DNA of 8,131 nucleotides from Bacteroidales bacterium Bact_07 (GTDB lineage: Bacteria > Bacteroidota > Bacteroidia > Bacteroidales > Tenuifilaceae). Below the pieces are notes generated by a model that did not search any database, had not been told where the DNA came from, and saw only the letters and a program-made list of their open reading frames with translations. The translations under genes were made by a program, and so were the position numbers. Location of the stretch: assembly GCA_001603415.1 (NCBI GenBank), contig LUYY01000240.1, positions 1-8,131 of the forward strand, read 5' to 3'. Positions 1-6,793 of this stretch are shown here, in pieces; positions within the stretch are counted from its first letter, which is position 1; the number at the start of each line of letters is the position of its first letter.

Positions 1-892
1 TCCCACATCGCCGCGCGAAACCAACGTTTATAAGCTTTACCTTAAAACGCCAGGGCTGGTAAGTGGCGATACTGTTTTCCTTTACCATTTTGTTACCCAT
101 CTCAAAGCCGGAAGTTACGATTCCGATGCCCAGCAACGTGCTGCGGCTGCAAGTAGTATTATGAATTACATTGCATCAAAGAATATTAAGGGGAACATCA
201 TTCTTTCGGGCGATATGAATTTATATAGCGCCTCAGAGGGGGCATTTGTTGCTTTTATCACTCCAACCGGCTCGAGCAGTTTCCGTTTTTACGACCCTCT
301 TAATGCAATAGGCTACTGGCATTCTGAATATAGTTACCGGTTTGTCCATACCCAATCTACACGAACAGTTGCAAATGAGGGCTGTTTCTCTACCGGTGGT
401 TTAGACGACAGGTTCGATTTTATTCTTGCCTCCAGCGACATTCTTAGTGGTAGCAAGGGAATCAAATTTTATAGCTATAAAACCTTGGGTCAGGATGGGA
501 ACCGCTTTAACGGTTCAATTACTTCGCCCACCAATACAAGCATTCCGTCCGAGGTGGCCAATGCCCTTTACAATATGTCCGACCATCTTCCCGTAATCAT
601 GAAGGTTACATACAACTCAGGTTCCACTTCGGTTAAAACCGAGAGAAACCCAATCAATATTCTTTTTAACAATCCCGTTAGCAATTCACTCGACATTCAA
701 ATTTTAGAAAACGCAGCCATAGTTTCAGTAAGCATTTTCAATATTCTTGGGAATTACATTTTATCGGTAAACCCCCAGACCCTTGAGCAGAAAGTTAATA
801 TCGATCTTTCCGGCATTCCATCAGGCATATTGCTGGTTGAAGTCAAACTTAACGACGGGCGTCAAAAGACTCTAAAAATTATTAAGAATTAA
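1..892 (+). CDS. Secreted endonuclease/exonuclease/phosphatase-fold protein with T9SS sorting domain (5' partial)
   Basis: The reading frame is open from the left edge (first full codon at base 2) to TAA at 890-892, giving 296 visible residues, so the ATG at 161 is an internal Met. Numbering from base 2, the C-terminal half of an EEP (DNase I-like) fold is visible: HFVTHLKAG at 29-37, GDMN at 70-73 (D71 and N73 as active-site residues), DDRFDFIL at 135-142 and SDHLP at 193-197 (H195 as the catalytic His). The N-terminal part carrying the usual Asn and Glu metal ligands lies outside the window. From about residue 213 to the end is a T9SS type A sorting domain: an NNPVSN box, a beta-rich middle containing FNILGNYIL, then the GIPSGILLVEV and KTLKIIKN ending. 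T9SS should export and process the protein. EEP enzymes are metal-dependent phosphodiesterases acting on DNA, RNA or lipid head groups. A nuclease is likely here, but the substrate cannot be read. Gene 2 follows after 11 bp, suggesting co-transcription. Confidence 0.85.
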   Translation, partial: PTSPRETNVYKLYLKTPGLVSGDTVFLYHFVTHLKAGSYDSDAQQRAAAASSIMNYIASKNIKGNIILSGDMNLYSASEGAFVAFITPTGSSSFRFYDPLNAIGYWHSEYSYRFVHTQSTRTVANEGCFSTGGLDDRFDFILASSDILSGSKGIKFYSYKTLGQDGNRFNGSITSPTNTSIPSEVANALYNMSDHLPVIMKVTYNSGSTSVKTERNPINILFNNPVSNSLDIQILENAAIVSVSIFNILGNYILSVNPQTLEQKVNIDLSGIPSGILLVEVKLNDGRQKTLKIIKN

Positions 893-903
893 AAATATTG
901 ACA

Positions 904-3753
904 ATGAGAAAAATAATATATTTTACTTCATTTACTACATTAATAACAATATTTTCAACAATCAATTTAAATGCACAATACTATTATACAGGTGTAGAAT
1001 CATATAAAACAAACTGGAAAAAGAAAGAGTATAGAAATTTCAGGTTGATTTTTCCCTCCGAGGCCGATAGCTTAGCTAACCTTTACCTTTGGTCGTTAGT
1101 AAAGTCCGATAGTTTAAACGACATTGATTATCGCCTTGGTCAAAAACGAATAGATGTTGTGCTTCACCCAAACACAGTTCTATCCAACGGATTTGTTGCC
1201 TGGGCTCCAAGGCGAATGGAACTGGTTACCCAGCCCGACGAGGAAAGCGATGCGCTGCTTTGGCACAAAACGTTATCCATTCATGAGATGCGTCATGTTA
1301 AGCAGATGTATGCGCTGAACAGCGGGACAATTAAGGTGTTTTCATGGCTGTTTGGTCAGCAAGCGGTTGGACTTGCCACATCGTTTGTTCACCCTTGGGT
1401 TTTTGAAGGCGATGCGGTTTGGGCTGAAACAAACTATACTTTTGCCGGACGGGGGCGCTCGGCGCCATTCTTTAACCATTACTACACCCATTCGGTTACC
1501 AGACAAAAGAGCTATGGCTACGATAAATGGCTATTAGGATCATACAAGGATTACATTCCAAACCATTACCAGTTTGGCTATCAGCTGGTAAGTTACATAA
1601 ACAGCCAATGGGGAACTCATGCCATTCCTTATACTTACCGATATGTAGGACGAAATCCGTTTACTTTTTTCCCAACCTACTTTGGCCTAAAAAAGGCCAC
1701 CGGGTTATCGAGGAAGAATATTTTCCTTAAAACCTTTGCCCATAATGATTCCCTTTGGCGAGCCGATTTTAATAATCAAGGCTTTACCCAAAAAGTTTCA
1801 AACAGTAACGACGACTTTAGGAATTTGATTTACCCATTTCCGTTGAACGATTCCACTTCAATAGTCTATGTGTCGTCGCTATCCAATACACCATTTTTTG
1901 GTTTGGTGAACAAAAATGGTAAAATCAAAAAAATAGTTAGCACCGGTTTAATGATTGGTCCACCATCGTATAATGATAGCCTGATACTATGGGCGGAATT
2001 CAATCCACATCCCCGATGGGAATGGATGAGCAACACTACCATCAAAACGTACAACTTCAAAACAAAAAAGCTTAAAAACATTGCAAGTGGCCGATACCAT
2101 TCGCCAATTTTTGACAGTAATCGGATTTTTTGCATAGAATACAGCTCCAGCGGGGCATACTCCTTGGTTGGGCTAACCATGAGTGGCGAAAAAACCACTC
2201 TACTAATCTTTGATGGCGGATATGAGGTTCAGCAAATTTGCAAGGAAAATCAAACCAACATTATTTATGGCATAACAGTTAGCGAGAGCGGGAAAGAAAT
2301 TTTTAAGATAGATTCTGCTTTCAATTTTAGTCTTGTTTATAACGCAGCTTATCGTGATATCCGAATGCTGGCATGTGCCGGTTCAAATCTGTTTTTTAGT
2401 TTTACCGATGGTTTCACTGAAAATATATATTATACAGATATACAAGAAAATATACTATACAAAATAACGGGAATTGCCCCGAATTCATCTTACCCACACT
2501 TCAAGGAAGGTGATTTAATTTTTTCATTTTACACCCCGAAAGGCTATAGGATTAATACTATACAAAATGTTTTAAGTAGCAGAAATAAAGTAGATAATGT
2601 ATTACCATATAATAAAATAGTTGAAGTAATGCATCAAACCATACATGATTCAGCTCCACCTATTTTTGCCAAATCAACCGACTATAAAGGACTAAAAACT
2701 ATGGTGAATATCCATAGCTGGTTTCCTTACTACATGAAACCTTTAACCGACCCTGCTGATATCCAAGACGAGAGCAGCGTTTATCCAGGATTAACATTAC
2801 TCTCCCAGAACCTTACAGGAACAACACTATTTAATGCTGGTTATGGATATACTGGCGCAGCGCATCTGTTTTTTGCTTCGTTTACATACAGAGGCTTTTG
2901 GCCTATTTTCAATTTCAACATTGAGCAAACGAATGCCAATGCAAGCCTTTACCGTGTTACACAATTCTACCCTGAAAATCGTGATTACTTCAAGAAGGCT
3001 GAGCTAACAACAGTATTACCTATCACTTTACGTGGAGGTTTATATAGCTCATCGGTTCAGCTGTATAATAAATTTTCGTTTAGCAATACTTACCTCTACA
3101 ATGAGAGTATTGATGCTTACCGTTCGGGTTTGTATTTGAACGAGTTGGGCTTTACCTATTACACGTTGAGGCGAATGGCTCATAGGGATTTGCAACCCAA
3201 GTATGGCATAATTTTCAATACTGGGCTTCTTACAACTCCTTGGGATTACTATAATCTGGGCAATTTGTGGTATGCCAAGGCAAAATTCTACCTACCGGGC
3301 TTACTGGAGAATCAAGGTGTTAGTTTAACAATAACAGCACAAAATCAAAAAATTAAATACATCTACTTAAACAATAAGATTGATTTTCCAACTGCTTATG
3401 TTTCTCATCCTTCGACCAAATTTTCTGGCATTTACCTCGATTACATTATGCCACTTTCATATCCCGATTTTTCGGTGGGTTCGTTGGTTTACATCAAACG
3501 CATTGCTATTAACCTGTTTGCCGATTTTGCCAAAAACAGCTATAAAACCAATCAGAATTATAGTATAATTACTTTGACCGATAATTTACAGTCGGTAGGC
3601 TTTGATGCTATTGTCGATTTACATTTTTTCAGGACTTGGTATCCCTTTAGGTTAAGGTTTACCCAGGCATTTATCGGAAATTATTATAATCCATACTCAT
3701 ATTTCAGCTTATCAATCAATTTAAATTCTACCTTTGCCGGGCAAAAATTATAG
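904..3753 (+). CDS. Exported HExxH metallopeptidase-like / beta-propeller / outer-membrane barrel protein
   Basis: I do not recognise a named gene. The start chosen is ATG 904 (949 aa), because the in-frame TTG at 898 would only add two residues ahead of a good signal peptide. That peptide has MRK, a hydrophobic stretch, and predicted cleavage at A24|Q25. Residues about 30-290 resemble peptidase MA-like gluzincins: H127-E-M-R-H131 is an HExxH zinc motif, and E168 in the segment WVFEGDAVWAE (165-175) is a good third ligand and fits the family pattern of an EG pair downstream. Residues about 295-610 are repetitive short strands with polar turns, such as NDSLILWAEFNP, consistent with a TolB/WD40-like propeller. 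From about 620 to 949 come alternating aromatic and polar strands (GYGYTGAAHLFFASFTYRG and similar) ending in YFSLSINLNSTF, which looks like an outer-membrane beta-barrel. There is no T9SS tail. Inference: an outer-membrane-anchored protease or peptide-binding protein. The motif is direct evidence; the propeller and barrel calls rest on sequence texture alone. Confidence 0.8.
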   Translation: MRKIIYFTSFTTLITIFSTINLNAQYYYTGVESYKTNWKKKEYRNFRLIFPSEADSLANLYLWSLVKSDSLNDIDYRLGQKRIDVVLHPNTVLSNGFVAWAPRRMELVTQPDEESDALLWHKTLSIHEMRHVKQMYALNSGTIKVFSWLFGQQAVGLATSFVHPWVFEGDAVWAETNYTFAGRGRSAPFFNHYYTHSVTRQKSYGYDKWLLGSYKDYIPNHYQFGYQLVSYINSQWGTHAIPYTYRYVGRNPFTFFPTYFGLKKATGLSRKNIFLKTFAHNDSLWRADFNNQGFTQKVSNSNDDFRNLIYPFPLNDSTSIVYVSSLSNTPFFGLVNKNGKIKKIVSTGLMIGPPSYNDSLILWAEFNPHPRWEWMSNTTIKTYNFKTKKLKNIASGRYHSPIFDSNRIFCIEYSSSGAYSLVGLTMSGEKTTLLIFDGGYEVQQICKENQTNIIYGITVSESGKEIFKIDSAFNFSLVYNAAYRDIRMLACAGSNLFFSFTDGFTENIYYTDIQENILYKITGIAPNSSYPHFKEGDLIFSFYTPKGYRINTIQNVLSSRNKVDNVLPYNKIVEVMHQTIHDSAPPIFAKSTDYKGLKTMVNIHSWFPYYMKPLTDPADIQDESSVYPGLTLLSQNLTGTTLFNAGYGYTGAAHLFFASFTYRGFWPIFNFNIEQTNANASLYRVTQFYPENRDYFKKAELTTVLPITLRGGLYSSSVQLYNKFSFSNTYLYNESIDAYRSGLYLNELGFTYYTLRRMAHRDLQPKYGIIFNTGLLTTPWDYYNLGNLWYAKAKFYLPGLLENQGVSLTITAQNQKIKYIYLNNKIDFPTAYVSHPSTKFSGIYLDYIMPLSYPDFSVGSLVYIKRIAINLFADFAKNSYKTNQNYSIITLTDNLQSVGFDAIVDLHFFRTWYPFRLRFTQAFIGNYYNPYSYFSLSINLNSTFAGQKL

Positions 3754-3760
3754 TTGATAG

Positions 3761-3800
3761 ATCTTTGTATATAATTGTAGGATAATAAAATATACAAGAT
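3761..3800. repeat. AT-rich imperfect inverted repeat in the intergenic region
   Basis: The left arm atctttgtatat (3761-3772) pairs with the right arm atatacaagat (3790-3800) with one bulged T, separated by 17 bases. It lies just after the gene 2 stop and 66 bases before the cyclo-ligase ATG. The stem is almost all A/T and is followed by an A-run rather than a T-run, so it is not a canonical intrinsic terminator for the + strand. It could be an operator-like dyad or chance in AT-rich DNA. Weak Bacteroidetes -7-like boxes (TAnnTTTG with one mismatch) occur at 3760-3767 and 3835-3842. The first has a TTTG at 3733-3736 upstream, 23 bases away; the second has no well-placed -33 partner. Confidence 0.3.
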
Positions 3801-3866
3801 AAAAAATAGGCCATATAAGAGTTGGTTTTGGCTAAACCTTTGTATTAAATTTCCGTAACAGGTTCT

Positions 3867-4412
3867 ATGGATACAAACGAATTAAAAAGGCAAATCAGAA
3901 AAGCCATAAAGGCTCTTAAACTTAACCTTACCCCAGAATTGGCAAGGCAAAAGTCGGCATTTGTTTTTGCAGAGATCGAGAGTATGGATACATTTCGGAA
4001 AGCCAGAACTGTGCTTGCATTTTGGTCGTTGCCCGATGAGATCAATACGCATGATTTTATTATTAAATGGTATTCACATAAACGTATGGTTCTTCCTGTT
4101 GTTGTTGGCGATGAGTTGGAATTAAGGTTATTTACTGGTCTTGAACAGATGGAGCGGAGTAGCGGTTTTGGAATAATGGAGCCCAAAACTGGGCAACTGG
4201 TAAAACCCGAAGAAATAGACTTTGCAATAATTCCCGGTGTAGCATTTGACCCTAAGGGCAACAGGCTTGGCCGAGGCAAAGGTTACTACGATAGAACAAT
4301 GCCCCTGCTAAAAAATGCCGTGAAAGTTGGTGTTGCATACGAGTTCCAGTTAATTGACTCAATTCCTGTGTCGGAATACGATATTCCTGTTGATTTAGTT
4401 ATCTGTAATTAA
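3867..4412 (+). CDS. fau: 5-formyltetrahydrofolate cyclo-ligase (5,10-methenyltetrahydrofolate synthetase)
   Basis: This cytosolic enzyme (EC 6.3.3.2) converts 5-formyl-THF plus ATP to 5,10-methenyl-THF, returning stored or inhibitory folate to the one-carbon pool. At 181 residues it has the usual length for the family. The N-terminus carries the basic helix KRQIRKAIKALK, which in this family contributes ATP-binding Lys/Arg residues. The hallmark C-terminal motif is intact: IIPGVAFDPKGNRLGRGKGY at 121-140, followed by YDR at 141-143, with the glycine-rich GRGKG loop at 135-139. The ending DIPVDLVICN also fits the family. The start is the first ATG in frame, 113 bp after gene 2, with no strong Shine-Dalgarno. 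The endonuclease I gene begins 9 bp downstream, so the two are probably one transcript. That pairing has no obvious biochemical logic. A long open frame on the opposite strand (3845-4279) is a shadow. Confidence 0.96.
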   Translation: MDTNELKRQIRKAIKALKLNLTPELARQKSAFVFAEIESMDTFRKARTVLAFWSLPDEINTHDFIIKWYSHKRMVLPVVVGDELELRLFTGLEQMERSSGFGIMEPKTGQLVKPEEIDFAIIPGVAFDPKGNRLGRGKGYYDRTMPLLKNAVKVGVAYEFQLIDSIPVSEYDIPVDLVICN

Positions 4413-4421
4413 ACGCTTTTG

Positions 4422-6668
4422 ATGATGAAAGGTATTAGGAGGGCGATTACACTTGGGTTACTGCTTATAACCCTATCGGTTCAAATTTTAGCACAAATTC
4501 CCAATGGTTACTACGACAATGCCAATGGCAAAACCGGTGCAGAACTTAAAACGGCATTGTACAATATCATAAAAAACCATACGGTAATATCGTATGATGG
4601 TTTATGGACAGCCTTTCAGTACACTGATAAAAAAAGTAACGGAAAGGTTTGGGACATGTACTCCGATAAACCCGGGCAAACGCCTCCCTATGAATATACT
4701 TTTGTTAGCAATCAATGCGGTAACTATAACTCCGAAGGCGATTGTTACAACCGCGAACATTCATTTCCAAAAAGTTGGTTCAACGATGCAACTCCAATGT
4801 ATTCCGACCTATTCCACTTATACCCTACCGATGGCTATGTTAATAGCAAAAGGAGCAATTACATTTACGGCGAGGTTTCATCGGTTTCGTGGACATCGCT
4901 GAACGGAAGCAAGCTCGGTACATCAACCGCATCGGGATCGAACTTAACTGTATTTGAACCTATTGATGAGTATAAGGGCGATTTTGCCCGAACCTACTTT
5001 TACATGGCTACCCGTTACGAAAACCTCATTGCCTCATGGGCAAGCTACAATACCGAAGCCAAAGCAATACTTGATGGAACCACTTACCCTGCCTATAAGC
5101 AATGGTATGTAACCTTACTGCTTAAGTGGCACCAGCAGGACCCGGTAAGCCAAAAGGAGATTGATAGAAATAATGTGATTTATACCAGTTACCAGCACAA
5201 CCGTAATCCGTTTATCGATCATCCCGAATACGCTCAGCTGATATGGGGGAGTTCAACCCCAATTACATTTACAAGTTCCCCAGTTACCTCAGCAACAGTT
5301 GGAATAACCTACACATACAATGTTACAGCAACCGGAGGTAACGGAACTGCATTGACCATTTCCGCCACAGAAAAACCAACATGGTTAACGTTGACAAATA
5401 CGGGTAATGGAACCGCAACACTGAGCGGTGCACCCGGACAGGTAAATGTTGGAACTAATCAGGTAACCCTAAAGGCGAGCGACGGGGTTAGTGAGGGATT
5501 GCAAACATTCACCATAACCGTAAGCCCAGCCGTAACACCAATTCAGTTTACTTCATCACCTATAACCTCTGCTATAGAAAATCAACTTTACGTTTATAGT
5601 ATAACGGCAACCGGGGGGAATGGAACAGCTTTGACAATTTCTGCCTCAGAAAAGCCAACGTGGTTAACTCTAACCAACACTGGAAATGGAACCGCAACGC
5701 TAAGCGGTACACCCAATCATACCAATGTTGGAAGCAGTCAGGTAAACTTAGTAGCAAGCGACGGAAGCACGCAAGCCTCTCAAAACTTTACTATCAATGT
5801 AAGTTCTGCAGCAAATTTAAAACCTGCAATAACGAACGTTACCATAGCACCAACAGCGCCCGTTACACGTCAAACAATAACGGTATCGTCAAATATAACC
5901 GATAGTGACGGTTCGGTTGCCAAAGCGCTTTTAAGCTGGGGGTACTCAGCAGCTAACCTAAGCATTACTTACGAAATGCAATCAGAAGGAAATGTTTATA
6001 GCGCCCCAATTGTTTCGCAAGCAAACCCAACTACAATCTACTTTCAAATATCAGCAATTGATAATTTGCAGGATACATCATTTTATAACGGCTCTTTTAC
6101 CGTTGAATTAAACCAATTACCAACCATTTCAAACCTATCCCAATCACCTGTAAATCCCACATCGGTTGATGTGGTAACAGTAAATGCAAGCGTAAGCGAC
6201 CCCGAGGGTCGTTTAGGGAATGTGTTCCTTTTGTGGGGTATAGCTCAAAACACTTTGAATAATCAGTTGCAAATGGCTAATGCAAGTGGTGTTTTTAGTT
6301 CGGTTATTCCAGCAAATCCCTCGCAAACAAATGTTTACTATCGGGTTAAAGCATACGATGCTGAAGGGCAACAGACCCTTAGCGATATTAACACATACAC
6401 TGTTGGCCCGGCTACCGAAATCCCAACCGAAATGGCAAAACAAATTTCGGTATTCCCAAATCCGTTTAATGCGTTTATTCAGATTGAAAATCCTGTTGAC
6501 GAAAGTTACTCAGTAACCATAGGAAATCTAATTGGTCAGGTGGTTTACTCCAAAACGAATGTAATAGGTAATCTGCGGATCGACTGTGCTGAACTTCAAA
6601 ATGGGATATATATCCTAACCATCAAAAGTGATGGCGGGAAAGTGATAAAAAAGATGATAAAACGTTAG
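4422..6668 (+). CDS. T9SS-exported endonuclease I with four Ig-like domains
   Basis: This is a secreted metal-dependent non-specific nuclease of the EndA/NucM/Vvn (endonuclease I) family, 748 aa from ATG 4422. ATG 4425 is equally possible; a TTG at 4419 is less likely. The signal peptide has a basic MMKGIRR start, a Leu-rich core and predicted cleavage at A24|Q25. The nuclease domain spans about 27-275: CYNREHSFPKSW at 108-119 (E112 as metal ligand and H113 as general base, by analogy with Vvn), DLFHLYPTDGYVNSKRSN at 129-146 (N141 or N146 as the Asn metal ligand) and NRNPFIDHPEY at 260-270. C99 and C108 could form a disulfide. Two putative-Ig (He_PIG-like) repeats follow at 279-371 and 372-464, then two further Ig-like domains at about 466-566 and 567-661. 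The T9SS type A sorting domain (about 670-748) has the VFPNPF box at 677-682 and a KKMIKR end. The single-domain family is about 230-280 aa; the extra length is the Ig tail. Likely role: degrading extracellular DNA or RNA at the cell surface. Confidence 0.95.
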   Translation: MMKGIRRAITLGLLLITLSVQILAQIPNGYYDNANGKTGAELKTALYNIIKNHTVISYDGLWTAFQYTDKKSNGKVWDMYSDKPGQTPPYEYTFVSNQCGNYNSEGDCYNREHSFPKSWFNDATPMYSDLFHLYPTDGYVNSKRSNYIYGEVSSVSWTSLNGSKLGTSTASGSNLTVFEPIDEYKGDFARTYFYMATRYENLIASWASYNTEAKAILDGTTYPAYKQWYVTLLLKWHQQDPVSQKEIDRNNVIYTSYQHNRNPFIDHPEYAQLIWGSSTPITFTSSPVTSATVGITYTYNVTATGGNGTALTISATEKPTWLTLTNTGNGTATLSGAPGQVNVGTNQVTLKASDGVSEGLQTFTITVSPAVTPIQFTSSPITSAIENQLYVYSITATGGNGTALTISASEKPTWLTLTNTGNGTATLSGTPNHTNVGSSQVNLVASDGSTQASQNFTINVSSAANLKPAITNVTIAPTAPVTRQTITVSSNITDSDGSVAKALLSWGYSAANLSITYEMQSEGNVYSAPIVSQANPTTIYFQISAIDNLQDTSFYNGSFTVELNQLPTISNLSQSPVNPTSVDVVTVNASVSDPEGRLGNVFLLWGIAQNTLNNQLQMANASGVFSSVIPANPSQTNVYYRVKAYDAEGQQTLSDINTYTVGPATEIPTEMAKQISVFPNPFNAFIQIENPVDESYSVTIGNLIGQVVYSKTNVIGNLRIDCAELQNGIYILTIKSDGGKVIKKMIKR
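5256..5534 (+). repeat. Ig-like domain repeat, copy 1
   Basis: This is the first of two adjacent 93-codon units inside the endonuclease I gene (residues 279-371), running from TPITFTSSPV to the FTITVSPAV end. It directly abuts copy 2 with no linker. By my hand alignment without gaps, 65 of 93 residues match copy 2, and positions 21-60 match at 36 of 40. The pattern (FTSSP start, TATGGNG, KPTWLTL, GTATLSG, NVG, ASDG) is that of putative-Ig / cadherin-like He_PIG modules found in bacterial surface proteins. Confidence 0.85.
5535..5813 (+). repeat. Ig-like domain repeat, copy 2
   Basis: This is the second 93-codon unit (residues 372-464), starting TPIQFTSSPI and ending FTINVSSAA. Over repeat positions 41-58 all 18 residues equal copy 1, yet 9 of the 18 codons differ by synonymous change. 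The duplication is therefore not recent, or was copied from a diverged relative, and the protein sequence has been conserved. Confidence 0.85.
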
Positions 6669-6682
6669 GGTGATATTTTTAA

Positions 6683-6725
6683 GGATGCCTATTAGAGTAT
6701 TGCAAAAACCATTTTTTGGGTATCC
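6683..6725 (+). terminator. Weak hairpin after endonuclease I, possible terminator
   Basis: GGATGCCTA (6683-6691) can pair with TGGGTATCC (6717-6725), giving nine pairs including two G-U wobbles around a 25-base loop. A competing small AT hairpin, CAAAAA (6703-6708) with TTTTTG (6713-6718), sits in the loop. It begins 15 bases after the endonuclease I stop, the right place for a terminator. The following bases are T-rich but lack a clean T-run, and the loop is large, so this is only a candidate. The rest of the 125-bp gap (6669-6793) shows no other clear element. Confidence 0.3.
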
Positions 6726-6793
6726 CATTTACATTCTCTAACTTCTATTTACTTTTAGTCAATTTTTGCGTATCTTGCTATAAATTGATAAAT

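Noticed and set aside
161..163. ATG at 161 as the start of gene 1
   Set aside because: The frame stays open to the left edge and the upstream residues include the conserved HFVTHLKAG segment of the EEP fold, so this Met is internal.
898..903. TTG at 898 as the start of gene 2
   Set aside because: It adds only Met-Thr before ATG 904, which itself begins a typical signal peptide.
1866..2198. 110-codon - strand open frame inside gene 2
   Set aside because: Antisense to a continuous coding frame, with no family resemblance and no promoter-like sequence.
2405..2600. Very AT-rich stretch in gene 2, considered as an insertion or regulatory island
   Set aside because: The coding frame is uninterrupted and still gives propeller-like strands; local AT bias alone is not evidence of transfer.
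3845..4279. Long open frame on the - strand (144 codons) opposite the cyclo-ligase gene
   Set aside because: It lies almost wholly antisense to a clear, conserved gene, has low-complexity Ser/Leu/Pro composition and no recognisable domain.
4437..4443. Perfect Shine-Dalgarno-like AGGAGGG just after the endonuclease I start
   Set aside because: It lies inside the signal peptide coding region (Arg-Arg codons) and no start in the gene's frame follows at a useful distance; starting later would remove the signal peptide.
6761..6778. Sequences resembling the Bacteroidota -7 box upstream of the TPR gene (AATTTTTG and TATCTTGC)
   Set aside because: Both deviate from TAnnTTTG and neither has a TTG/TTTG element at the expected upstream spacing.
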